Assembly (NCBI GenBank): GCA_018806915.1
Contig: JAGKQI010000101.1
Location: forward strand, 620,001 to 684,000
Source: Phytophthora colocasiae
Lineage: Eukaryota; Oomycota; Peronosporomycetes; Peronosporales; Peronosporaceae
DNA length: 64,000 bases
Direction of reading: 5' to 3'
Within the stretch, counting starts at the first letter, position 1; the number at the start of each line of letters is the position of its first letter. The notes below the pieces were generated by a model. It ran no database searches. It saw only the letters and a program-made list of their open reading frames with translations, and was not told the origin of the DNA. Below, piece by piece: positions 32,001-40,804 of this stretch. The translations under genes were made by a program, and so were the position numbers.

Positions 32001-32735
32001 CCTGGACCGTCCCCTGGAAATATTGAGCCCAGCCGGCCATTTGAAGTGGTGTCTATGGATTTTGTGACCCACATGCCGAAATCAGCACGTGGAAACACAT
32101 TTCTCTTGCTGTTCCAGGATATGTTTTCAGGATACGTGATGTGCAAGCCAATGAGTGTCACCACTGCTCAGGATGTAGCAGAGGCTTATGAGGAACGCGT
32201 TTTCAGAAACTTTGGTGCTAGCTCTCTGATTCATCATGATCAAGATCCTCGCTTTATGAGTGAGGTGTTCAAGTGTTTCAGGGAACTTTTGGGTAGCAGA
32301 CAACGAGCTACTCTAGGGTACCGGCCTCAAGCCAACGGCCAGCAAGAGAGATCCGTACAGACTGTGGTGCGCGCGATTAAGGCATATATCTCTGAAGCTG
32401 ATCAAAGTGACTGGGATGATCACGCCGAACGTCTGATGTTCGCCCTGAATACGTCATTCGATGCCACCCGTCTGGAAACGCCTTTCTACCTGGTACATGG
32501 TTGGGATGCTCACGGGACGGTGTCCGCTATGCTTGGACCCAAGCCATCAACGACTCAGGAGCGAACTGCGTACGAATGGAGAAGGAAGATGCAACGAGAC
32601 TATAGCTATGCTCTGGCATGTGCCGAAGATCTCCAGAAGAAGGCAAAGCGTGACCGGTCTGAAGAACAGACCAGAAAGTGGAACGAGTTATCAGAGCGTC
32701 TGAAGTCAGGTTTCGCTATAGGCGACGCCGTATAG
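28956..32735 (+). CDS. pol: reverse transcriptase, two RNase H domains, integrase (1,259 aa)
   Basis: Starts at ATG 28956, inside the end of pro, in the next -1 frame. RT shows MCIDYR, SLDMASGFW (catalytic Asp), MMPFGLKNAP and YIDDI, with about 65 extra Ser/Glu-rich residues between the LWGF region and YIDDI. The connected RNase H follows (GRVLNDAELRYHIAEKEV). Then comes a second RNase H with CFDGAAK, EYGGLNYGL, GDSRIAIQQ and EFNQAADYL. Integrase has a zinc-binding HHCC block (HDDYQGGHQG ... CVDC) and D,D,E residues in SMDFVTHMP, HHDQDPRF and NGQQERSVQT. The frame stops at a TAG (32733) exactly where related elements have Trp in GDAVWLYIPK. No canonical slippery site is seen in the pro-pol overlap. 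Confidence 0.92.
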   Translation: MDESWDIPIQGMPGTPMEKLRVEYERCMNVLSEELDLEPGVYMREGTELLAQLRDQLVMLPELEELTPECDIDSADVGEPGKTTPEMEKRLRDILKRHRKIFLGDGNAAPAPARGVVCDLDVGDAKPAAQRPRSVAPHLMLKVYELLKKLLETGLIEYSNSPWTSPIVIVLKKNGVDIRMCIDYRIVSGFIQLSRYPLPLIDDLLIGFEAAMWFMSLDMASGFWAIRMTERARLISAFICPFGHFQWVMMPFGLKNAPLVYQAMLDNCLWGFVRLSPEEEAEVDAEVLEFLQLQPQDSEKHLSDSENHTPISEMPTLTSQMTVFQRNIPVPTCMGPVLGRSSYIDDIAHGAPTWDQLCDDLNALLFRIRYWNISVSLPKSEFGKLSIPYLSHEISAEGLRATPKIVKGVEGLPFPSTLKGVQSFMGSLNYYNKFIEDLPVIAATLYELTDEQIRAGRDLTRAKEAFEILKRKIVSTPLLRHPDRTRLFVVIPHANPWAASAVLGQEYEGIIHPVRFTGRVLNDAELRYHIAEKEVIAILRVLENFRALVESSPVIVVYSRYSVLKWLLTSNSTDGRNVKWGLKLSQWNLEIRRIQRDEDGLPAILGAGITPREHLDEVSENLIPVKGRVKPPVPISVEMLEADYQGYVLCFDGAAKTSTRLGSCGCILWELPGWSVLDARGFPLTDVTVNDSEYGGLNYGLKMALEHEIQELVVVGDSRIAIQQAQGLINCNQPNLQRRLAEFESLKTKFQTLKLVHVKREFNQAADYLTSKTLTLGEAWRVQDEDELMHLRLVSKVHERLMKPRSVPNMEVQESKIPDSENHNASPESEDASGPESAPLPRSVRVLIAVTRAQAPPDANLPEDDDEREPLGPLEFQAERWRRIKAQQSQDPYLVELMKFLKGGVGDLPRPRVRKLARVAEDFVLDSRDVLYRLSRATRERPRDNVDELRLVVPRDLYPDLLHYAHDDYQGGHQGIRRTFEKLSSEFYWLGMYADVERFVKECVDCASGKRRPPNPGPSPGNIEPSRPFEVVSMDFVTHMPKSARGNTFLLLFQDMFSGYVMCKPMSVTTAQDVAEAYEERVFRNFGASSLIHHDQDPRFMSEVFKCFRELLGSRQRATLGYRPQANGQQERSVQTVVRAIKAYISEADQSDWDDHAERLMFALNTSFDATRLETPFYLVHGWDAHGTVSAMLGPKPSTTQERTAYEWRRKMQRDYSYALACAEDLQKKAKRDRSEEQTRKWNELSERLKSGFAIGDAV

Positions 32736-33236
32736 CTCTACATCCCTAAGGTACAAACAAGATTGAGCAGAAAACTAGCACACATGTGGCACGGACCTTT
32801 CAGGATCGAGGAGATGCTGGACGATTTCAGAGTACGACTCAACGTTGAAGATACCGGCTACCGCGTGAACCCCTGGGTGCATGTGAGCCGTCCGAAGCCA
32901 AGGGCTCTGTTCCCCAGACGACCCACGGTGGAACTCAAGATTCCAGAAGATGATGACTTTGACGCCGCCCTGTTACCAGAAGATAGTTGGGAACCTGATA
33001 CTGAAAACGACGAGTATGAAGTGGAGAAGATTCTGGATACCCGCTGGAACAAGCGTACCAGGACGTCCAGACGCCTGTGCGAATATCTGATTAAGTGGAA
33101 AGGTTACGATGAAACTGAGTGGTTACCGTTATCGAAGTTGAACTGTGGAGCATTACTTTACGAATTCAACCAGAGTGCACGAGCACGAGCCCGTTTTCAG
33201 GCGATGCAGGCTGGAGACGATCACCCCAGAGTCTAA
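32736..33236 (+). pseudogene. integrase C-terminus and chromodomain, cut off by an amber codon
   Basis: In the same frame as pol, directly after its TAG, the sequence reads LYIPKVQTRLSRKLAHMWHG (integrase tail) and, at about 33000-33180, a chromodomain (YEVEKILDTRWN, EYLIKWKGYDETEWLP). Chromodomains direct integration to marked chromatin. There is no good start codon of its own. A single G to A change in a TGG Trp codon would explain the break. Readthrough is possible but nothing around the stop argues for it. Confidence 0.85.
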
Positions 33237-33621
33237 TAACTCTGAAAACACATCTGGAAGTCTGATATCTGAAGGATTTCAGACATTGACTTTTAGAGTG
33301 TGGTAGTCTGAGTGCGTGTTTTCAGAGACCTATTTCTGAAATTCGTGCGTTTGGATATGTGATCGACCATGTTACTGCTTATATAAAACGACTGTGTGAA
33401 TGTGAATATGGAAGTGAATTTGTGGAGAATTAAGTGCTGGAGGATACGAGGTTATGAACAATGAGATGATGAGAAGAAGTGTGATTACTTGGAATGATAT
33501 TGAAAGATTAAGAGATTAGGAAGCTACACTGAGGCCAGGGGTTTACGTCACAAATGCAGACAACTATTTGGCTTCTCGAAAATGCAGCCTTCCCGTGGGC
33601 ACCATGGTGGACACCTGAGCT
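33237..33621. other. non-coding spacer of the gypsy element
   Basis: About 385 bp between pol and the antisense region. It contains CTCTGAAAACAC and related copies of the element-wide motif. I see no gene. Confidence 0.6.
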
Positions 33622-36189
33622 TCAGTAGCGAAGGGAGATCGGGTTCTCGGAACGCTCTGTAGGTGTCATATGATCCTTCTTGACGTCAGCGGGGACGTAC
33701 TGGAGCCACTCTTCGTCCACATTCACCGTGGCCCATTGCATCCGAGCAGGCTCAATCGCATCCAAGTCACCCAGTTGCGTCTCCAGACTCAGACACTTGG
33801 GACCCCCGAGCTCTGCGACTCTGGGATCTTGCCAGATCCAAGGGCAGGACTTGTCTGGGACAACCCAGATGCCAGGCTCTGAAAGCAACGACTCTGGGAA
33901 ATCTTTGTGCCCCAGGACCTTTCGGATGAGGGCGTTGTGTTGACGAATCATGGCGGCTCGACGCATGGACCGGTACTTGTGAAGCTCCGCAGACTTGTCG
34001 TCAGCCTCAACATCCATGGTCACCCAATGCGTTCGCTCCCAGAAGGCTTGAGCGTGCTTCTTCATGCTGCGCACAATGTCTTCTACGTCAGCCAACACCA
34101 TGGGTCCCATTTCGTCCCGCTTGTGGAAGTAAAATTCTGAGAATCTGTTGTCGAACATGACTTCCCAAGGGGCGCGCTTCTTGCGGATGACCGCACAGTA
34201 CCGCTCAGAGTCCCAGCGCTTCTTGAGGATGGCACATGAGTGCTTGTGTACCTCGTAGTCTAGGAAACCCAATGTCTGGCCAGTGGTGGTCCTAGTGGAG
34301 CTCACTCGCTGTACTCTGATGCCATAGTACAACCAGGAGGATGCCTCACAGTCTGGTGTTTCCACCACCTGGAGCTCCTTGACCGTCAGAGAATTGTAGG
34401 GCTTGGATACCAGACTACGTGCCTTCCCTGAAGAACCCTTGGACTTCGACCCACTTCCACTGGTGGATTTCGGGCGAGACTTGGGACTGGTATGGGCTTT
34501 TACGGATGCGATACTTCTCTTGGACTTCTTTATGGGGTTGATAGGTCCATCATCAGAGTCTGAGTCGTCATCAGAGTCCCGGGGACGCTTGGAGCCAGGA
34601 CGTGGGTGGTCATCAGACTTCTTGTCTCCAGACTTCTTGCTCCCGGACTTCTTGTCCCCAGACTTCTTGCTCCCAGACTTCTTATCTTGAGACTTCTTGT
34701 CTTCAGACTTGTCGCTCTCGGAATCGCTGTCGTCAGACGCACCGTCATCTGAGCTCCCGTCGTCATCTTCGTCTCCAGACTCGACCACACCAGAATCTTT
34801 GTAATCAGGGTCGTCCTTGGGGTCATCGGCGGTGGACTCAACATCACTCTCCGGGTAATTCACGTGACCATCCAGGTCACCCCAGGCCGCAGGCTCAGTA
34901 CCAGCCGAGATGTGACGATCCACCACCTCATCAGCCATCTGGTAGTAGACCTCAGGGACATATTTGGCCCAAGGAGTGGAATCCAGACGACGGGAAAATA
35001 CCAGACTCACCAACATCTGGACGAGAACCGGACTGCTAAAGAGACTGTGAGCTTCCTTGTCAGACGCTAACCACTCCATGGCCTTATCATACTTGATCCC
35101 AGACAGCAGAGCTTGGCGGAGGTCAGGGCGGACTTCTTTCCAGACCACGTCACCAGGGAGCCTCTTGTGCACTTCAGACTTTGCCACCTTGGAACCTGCA
35201 TTCGCCGAAAGCACCGAGTCTTCGCCGGGCTTGTGTCCGGAAGGACGACGCTGCAAATTCTTGAGGTCCCACTTGAACGGCCGCTTAGGAGATGATTTCA
35301 GAATCTGGGACTTCGGTGGGTATGACAGATACCGTGGACTCTCGCTCTTGAACTCCGAGGCCTCAGCACTTGGACGGGTGAGATCCAGAACTCTGGTATC
35401 CTTCGCAGCTTCCTCGGCAGCCTGACGAGCTCGTTCTTCAGAGAGCCGTTTCTTGAAGTCAGGAACGGGCTTCTTTCGCGCGTCCAAGGCTGTCACACTG
35501 ATGATAGTCGTCCAGTTATCAGGGACGGTGGTGTCCTCTTGGTATGACACCAGAAGGTCATGAAGCCGATCCCAATTACCAGAGATTTCAGAATTCTCTT
35601 GTAAGAACTCTGAGAACCCCCACGGATCTGTGGGCTTGACCTCAGGACGCGACTTCAGAATCGAGACCTGCGCTTGAAGATCAGCGACTTGGGACTTCAG
35701 AGCTGCCTTGTCCGACTTCAGAGCTTCCACTTGGTCCTGGTAGTGAGCCTTGAGGTCCTGAATCTCCGAAGCCATGCGTTCTTCTACCACACCGGCGTCT
35801 TGTTGGGCACACTTGAGCTCGTGTTTCCAGTATTGGCAGTGGAGTACCCACTCGCGCTTAATTTCTTCACACTCGGAGCGCGCTGCGGCCGCATCGATCA
35901 GGGCGACGCCGTTCTGAGAACCAACACGTTCTCGAAGGTGGCGGTGAGCAGCAGCCATGAGTTTCAAGCATCCAGCCGTCCGAAAAACCTTCTCGGCAAG
36001 TCGGGTGGGGGAGACGTGAGAAACCAAAGATCCCAGTTCCCGGCGAACATCCACAGATGACGTCAGAGCATCTAGAGTGCGCACATCCGGAGTTTGGGCA
36101 CATGGAGACACAACCTCGTCAGGATCGAAGCTTGGGATCACTCGCTCCAGCTCCCGGAGGTCTTCATCAGTAAGTGCCTCGTAACCCAC
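33622..36189 (-). CDS. antisense ORF, main part (about 855 aa), function unknown
   Basis: An open frame on the strand opposite to pol. The frame has no ATG near its start and overlaps the preceding antisense frame by 52 bp, so both probably form one protein by an indel, a splice or a frameshift near 36190-36230. It has a coiled coil at residues about 100-185 (EERMASEIQDLKAHYQDQVE), basic and acidic disordered stretches, a KKSGSKKSGDKKS repeat and nuclear-localisation-like runs (KKSKRS). A folded C-terminal third contains SSWLYYGIRVQRVSS and SCPWIWQDPRVAELGGPK. I recognise no known domain. Its length and lack of stops argue that it is or was under coding selection. Confidence 0.7.
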   Translation of the reverse strand: MGYEALTDEDLRELERVIPSFDPDEVVSPCAQTPDVRTLDALTSSVDVRRELGSLVSHVSPTRLAEKVFRTAGCLKLMAAAHRHLRERVGSQNGVALIDAAAARSECEEIKREWVLHCQYWKHELKCAQQDAGVVEERMASEIQDLKAHYQDQVEALKSDKAALKSQVADLQAQVSILKSRPEVKPTDPWGFSEFLQENSEISGNWDRLHDLLVSYQEDTTVPDNWTTIISVTALDARKKPVPDFKKRLSEERARQAAEEAAKDTRVLDLTRPSAEASEFKSESPRYLSYPPKSQILKSSPKRPFKWDLKNLQRRPSGHKPGEDSVLSANAGSKVAKSEVHKRLPGDVVWKEVRPDLRQALLSGIKYDKAMEWLASDKEAHSLFSSPVLVQMLVSLVFSRRLDSTPWAKYVPEVYYQMADEVVDRHISAGTEPAAWGDLDGHVNYPESDVESTADDPKDDPDYKDSGVVESGDEDDDGSSDDGASDDSDSESDKSEDKKSQDKKSGSKKSGDKKSGSKKSGDKKSDDHPRPGSKRPRDSDDDSDSDDGPINPIKKSKRSIASVKAHTSPKSRPKSTSGSGSKSKGSSGKARSLVSKPYNSLTVKELQVVETPDCEASSWLYYGIRVQRVSSTRTTTGQTLGFLDYEVHKHSCAILKKRWDSERYCAVIRKKRAPWEVMFDNRFSEFYFHKRDEMGPMVLADVEDIVRSMKKHAQAFWERTHWVTMDVEADDKSAELHKYRSMRRAAMIRQHNALIRKVLGHKDFPESLLSEPGIWVVPDKSCPWIWQDPRVAELGGPKCLSLETQLGDLDAIEPARMQWATVNVDEEWLQYVPADVKKDHMTPTERSENPISLRY
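34615..34714. repeat. 15-bp minisatellite in the antisense ORF
   Basis: About seven copies of CTTCTTGTCTCCAGA (variants) encode Lys-Lys-Ser-Gly/Asp repeats on the minus strand. Confidence 0.85.
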
Positions 36190-36941
36190 GAGTACACAGG
36201 GCCACCGTACGCATTCGCTATGTGGCGCCCTCTTCTGAAGTCTTCAGCTCGCGCGGGGGTACTCACCAGAAAGGCACGTCCCTCTGGCTTCACGCTGGGA
36301 GCGACATAATTCTGGGGAACATCAGAGTCCCCCAACGCCGTGACTTGGTCCCCTGTGGATGTCACCAGACCCTGACGAAACAGCCGATCGACCTCTTCCG
36401 TGGACAAAAGCCGTGGGGCACCAAAGGCTCGCGGTCTGAAGACACCAGGAGTTCCCTCAGAGAATTCAGAGCGAGATTCCCCACGTGAGGCCACTGGTGG
36501 CGAGAGATCACCAGAACCGGCCGAGTTCATGTCATCACCAGGGAGGTCCTCAATCGGACCATCGACCTGTGAGTCTGTAGGCTTGGACGCATGGGCTGGG
36601 GCGCTAGGGCTGCCACCTGGCGACGTGGCTGAACCAACATCTCCACCCTGCGATATACTGGCAGTTGCCGAAGCAGGACAAGTGCCTGTGGCGTCGCCTG
36701 CCACCCCACTTGCTGGGGCGTTTGAGCTCAGGGAAGTGTTCGTTTCCTCAGTCATGAGCGAAAGGACGGAGTTTTGAAAATGATCGCCTGTTAGGCAAGT
36801 CAAATTCAAGTTTCTGAGTCTGAGAGAATCGGATTGTGCGACGGGACACCAGAGACTCTGAAAACCAGGCAACTGGCAAAGAGTTGCAGCTACGCTACGC
36901 TCTGAAAACCGTCTATCAGAATTTTTGATAGGCCTGGTCAT
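36138..36941 (-). CDS. antisense ORF, N-terminal part (267 aa)
   Basis: Starts with a real ATG at 36941-36939, about 55 bp inside the 3' LTR boundary, and is Ser/Ala/Pro/Gly-rich. Near its end it reads VDRLFRQGLVTSTGDQV and RGRHIANAYGGPVYS, after which the frame drifts. The other antisense frame then carries on with GYEALTDEDLRELERVIPSF. Joined, the two give about 1,100 residues. The promoter would have to lie in or beside the 3' LTR, firing inwards. Confidence 0.6.
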   Translation of the reverse strand: MTRPIKNSDRRFSERSVAATLCQLPGFQSLWCPVAQSDSLRLRNLNLTCLTGDHFQNSVLSLMTEETNTSLSSNAPASGVAGDATGTCPASATASISQGGDVGSATSPGGSPSAPAHASKPTDSQVDGPIEDLPGDDMNSAGSGDLSPPVASRGESRSEFSEGTPGVFRPRAFGAPRLLSTEEVDRLFRQGLVTSTGDQVTALGDSDVPQNYVAPSVKPEGRAFLVSTPARAEDFRRGRHIANAYGGPVYSWVTRHLLMKTSGSWSE

Positions 36942-36980
36942 GATACACAGCTTGGAGGAAGTTCCGCACTGATGGATCGT

Positions 36981-36996
36981 GACCAGGAGGGGCGGT
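36981..36996 (+). other. polypurine tract of the gypsy element
   Basis: GACCAGGAGGGGCGGT sits directly before the TGACATG of the 3' LTR, the position where plus-strand DNA synthesis is primed. Confidence 0.7.
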
Positions 36997-38662
36997 TGAC
37001 ATGATGTTAATTCCGATTTTCGAGCGACAGGTGGATATTACGTTGTGATGTGATTGGTTATACTATGGGTTATAAGCGAAAGGGACTGTGGGACGTGGCC
37101 GCACCCGTGCGACATCTGTGGAAGATTGTGGATAAACCTTCGCCTGACTGTAAAGGGGCCCAAAAGACCAGAAGTGTACTTCAGAGTGTGCACAACTCTG
37201 AAGGTCAGCTACACTCTGTCTGGTCACCGGACTTTCCCCGACGATGAGTGCCTAAGTTCTGGCGGAAAGTCTCTCAGAAGAACGTATCTCTGAGAGACCT
37301 CATCCCGTTACCGTCCAGCGCGACAATGGATGGTTCAAGGATTACCAATATATACTCACAGAGACCAAGTATCGCGCGCCGGACGCCGCGCACCTGCGCA
37401 ACCCTCAAGATCTTCATGTACGTTGTAGCATTGGTGCTCCGTACTCTGGTTTCGTATTCAAAACTCTGGTATCTCTAACTCTGAGTGACCAAGACTCTGA
37501 AAACCAAGTGATATCAGACTCTGAAAACCAGGATACCAGACTCTGAAACCATCGAAGATCCAAGACCATACTGAAACCAAGTGAACCCAAGTTCAAGTCA
37601 CGCATTTAAGTGATTACTGACCTGCACATCCCCCGTAATGACGTCTCTACCTGTCAACCCATCGAGATCGGCTGCACAGACTGCATACCGAGACCAAGTC
37701 AAAATACCAGATGTATACAAAGATTAAGAGTACCTGAGATATGAAAACTGACTGCATAAAGGACGCAAAAGACGACAAGAAGGAGAGAGTTACCAGAGAT
37801 ATATGATAGTTATGAGGAAGATAAACGATAAACAGAGTTCAATTTGCTTGCTACTGCACAAGTCCGCTTGAGAGGTATTCAAGCCACTGCGTCATCACGT
37901 ACGTCGTGTGATCTCCACCAAATTCAATCCCCTTAGGTGGAGATCAGGTAACGTAGAGACCTGAAAGGACCCGCCTATTCCATATCCTAGTTGGGTCGTT
38001 TGTTTTGTCTCTAAAGGTAGCCCATTTCATATTGCTCGTTTGGACAGGCTAGACAGTCGTTTTCAGAGTGCAAGGTAGACTGTTATATATAGCCGATTGT
38101 ATTGGTTTATATTTTCCCTCTATACTAGAGGGTGGTGCGCGAACGTAAAGGGATACCAGACAGACCAGGTGTCTGGTAGTAAGTCCCTAGTTGACCTGGA
38201 GTATTAGCCCACCGTTCAAGGGCCTAGAAAGAATAAGAACGGCTGTATATATTTGTATATTTTCGAACTCTGTATATTGGTTGTTTATCTCTGAAAGTCA
38301 GGTATCTCGGTTCTGGATTTGCGATATTCAGACACCGATTTCAGACTTTCTCTGGTATATTAACCTCTTTTCGACCGCCAACTTCCTGAAAACCATCTTG
38401 GTTCCCAGTGATTCCGACTCCCGAACGCTCCTGGAAGGATTTCCTGAATACCGACACCAGACTCCACTTCTCTTCACAACACATTCTCAGACTCCGGCGA
38501 GGGTCATATTTCCGAAGACAACGAACCCACGAGGATACCGCAAGGTACCACACGCCAACCTACCGTTGTACGGCTCTGAAAACCCCTTTTCAGTAGTCGT
38601 ATAACTAGGGTTCACTATACGCCCCCCTGCTCCGCGACCAAAGTTTCACCGACTTCTCGACA
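36997..38662 (+). repeat. 3' LTR of the 17-kb Ty3/gypsy element
   Basis: 1,666 bp, from TGACATGATG to TCTCGACA, equal in length to the 5' LTR with about 16 substitutions and no indel that I could see. Confidence 0.93.
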
Positions 38663-40486
38663 TCACAATGAGGATGTTCTTGGCGGCGTTCACGTCACGG
38701 TCGACTGACTTTCCACATCCGCCGTTCTTGTTCAGGCCGTGGAGGACTCTGTAAACCGGAACCCTACGGACTACTCCGTCTCTGAACCTACGCTTCACGC
38801 GCCGGTTCTCCAAGTCGCTGAAGCTGTGACGATCGTAGTGCCTCTTACTCTCTTACTGGTACGAAACTCGTCCTCCATGACGACCTAGCAGTAGCGGGTC
38901 AGCTTGCGCGCGAGTGTTTTCACAGGCCCCGGTACACTTCCTTTGATAACACCCTTCCCAGTTATGCAAAGCCAGCAATTGTTTTTGTGGCTTGAGCACC
39001 CGCTACCTCATAGCAGGCTCGGTCCAGTTGTCAACTGCGAAGTGTAAAGCAGCGGAATTTCAGCTTCCGAAAGAACGGGTCCATAAAGAACAAGAGAAGA
39101 CACCGCCCGTGCTCAAACCAGAACTCAATCGCGACGCAGAACTGCTTGACCGAACCGGACTTTTTGCTTGGAGTGTTCTTATGCAGTTCACGAGTTCCAG
39201 GAGACTTGTCGATGCGGTACTTGGATTTTCGATTCGAGCGGAAGTACGCGCTCGCACGGTAGAAGTCAGACGTCCGGAAGCGGATCATTTTGCTGTCCTG
39301 GTTCGTAGACGTGAAGGAGTCCGTGTGTCCAGGGTCGATCCCCCAAATCACGTCGTAGTCTTCAGTAGCACCACTAGCTTTCTTTATCTAGACGCAATCC
39401 AAGTGCGTCCGACACGTTCTTTTCTTCGTCGCCACCGTCTTGCCGTCTTTTCCCCCTCTGCTTCTTCTTCTTTTTACCACGAGTGCGGCGGTTCATGTCC
39501 ACGCCACCGCCGTATCCATCTGTCGTGATCTCTCGATGGAAGCTGCGTACGCCCGGTTTTTCTAATTTGTCCACGTGAAAACGTCGACGCCACCACAGAC
39601 CAGACATTTTGATCGAGGTAGATTTCGAAGCAAGGCTATCCTTGAGCGTCCACACTTTCTCTTCGTATTCTACAGTGAGATTACGACGAACGTTCGGACA
39701 TCGAAGCAGTAGTGAAGGTAGTCCGCTGGAGTCCACCTTGTAGTTACTGGACTCGAACCTGCGCTTCCTTGGGAGGCGGGAAAACACCCGATTCTCCGCA
39801 AAGCCTCGCTTGTCCTTGTTTTCCTCGTTCAACTCCTAAATGTACAGTAGGAACTCGTAGAACATTGGTAGAAAGTGTTGTAGATCCCAACATAGTTTCC
39901 CCCTGTTGTGTCCGCGGGATCTTCTCGCGCAGCTCCACAATGACACGATCGGCCACTCGAACCGGGACCGAGCTAAACGTCTAAGCGAACACTCCATTTA
40001 AAATCTCGTGACCAACAATCTTCGTAACTTCAAACTTGTTCAGAACGAACGACCTGAGGCGTTTCGCAAAGTTCCGTACGACTCCGTTCTTGGCGTTCGT
40101 GGCCATCTGGGTCGCAGCAGCTTGGAACCAGCCTTGATTCAGGTATTCCGTACTCGGTCCCCGCGCAGCTGGCAGAATTCATTGCCGATTCCTCCAAGTC
40201 TTTATTCTTGATCTTCTGCGTCGCCGTCCATTGTTGAAACCTTTCCTCAGTGAAGAGAGAAGCGCTAGCAGAAACGTCCTCGAGGTTTCCAGTTCTGCCG
40301 TTGGCTTCCCATCTCCGTCATCGGCCCTTTGTCGCTTGCGTTTTCAAAACCTATCAAACTTTTCCAGTGACAAGACGCAGACACGGTTGGTACAAGTCCT
40401 TGGCATCGATCTTGCAGAGAGAACGGTCGTCTTCCAACTGACGAAGCATGTACAGGTTGGCGAGCAGGTACGACGGCTTGGCTAAC
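38663..40486 (-). pseudogene. Fanzor (eukaryotic TnpB-like RNA-guided nuclease), decayed
   Basis: Minus-strand pieces in several frames follow the Fanzor order. Near 40400 is an N-terminal region (KPSYLLANLYMLRQLEDD). FATRF and VRRFVLNKFEVTK lie near 40050, REITTDGYGGGVDM near 39500, and a Lys/Arg-rich stretch near 39450. RuvC-I is GIDPGHTDSFTS (39351-39310), with FWFEHGRC and FRKLKFRCF near 39080. KGSVPGPVKTLARKL and VVMEDEFRTS (39000-38860) come next. The zinc-ribbon and RuvC-III end is CGKSVDRDVNAAKNIL (38720-38670). Stops and frameshifts are numerous. Known Fanzors are guided by an RNA made from the element; no such RNA could be defined here. The 3' end is cut by the gypsy LTR and the 5' part by a copia insertion. 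Confidence 0.8.
40482..40486. repeat. target duplication CTAAC, left copy (copia)
   Basis: Matched at 51838-51842 on the far side of the nested copia/gypsy block. Confidence 0.85.
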
Positions 40487-40761
40487 TAGCCGAGTGCACG
40501 GCGGAGGATGGAGCGCACCAAGAAGCTCCTTCGTAACTAAAGCAAGAACGAAGACACTTGTTCTCCACGTTGCAGGTTTGGGATTGGGGTGGGAAAACCT
40601 CGAACGGTGACAAACCCCCTCTCAGCTATACTATTCTATACTAACTGCAGTATGTGCTGCACACTCTCAGTCTGGGACTGAGGCTGTTGCACTTCAACAG
40701 ACAGTTGCTAATCTACAACTGCAGTATATGACGGAGCACGACAGACCACTAGAATCGAACA
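40487..40761 (-). repeat. copia 3' LTR (275 bp, intact)
   Basis: In element orientation it starts TGTTCGATTC (at 40761) and ends CTCGGCTA (at 40487). It contains a CTCAGTC-TGG-GACTGAG hairpin (40666-40682). It equals the sum of the two pieces of the other LTR (153 + 122 bp). Confidence 0.9.
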
Positions 40762-40804
40762 CTCCCACTTCGGGATCCGTCGGGTGACTCCTGCTGACTT
40801 GACC

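Larger units (their letters stand above)
21534..38662 (+). mobile_element. giant Ty3/gypsy LTR retrotransposon, Chronos-like (17,129 bp)
   Basis: Both LTRs, the primer site and the polypurine tract are in place. The coding order on the plus strand is extra ORF, gag, protease, RT, RNase H, second RNase H, integrase, chromodomain. An antisense coding region fills 33622-36941. Oomycete Chronos elements are described as Ty3/gypsy elements that gained a second plant-type RNase H and a chromodomain, which matches this layout. The only lesion I see in the canonical genes is one amber codon before the chromodomain. It is inserted at the 3' end of a Fanzor relic. Flanks ACAC and TCAC are at best an imperfect 4-bp target duplication. 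Confidence 0.92.

Noticed and set aside
33680..33943. Short plus-strand frames within the antisense region (33670-36777)
   Set aside because: They are shadows of the long antisense gene, short and without domains.
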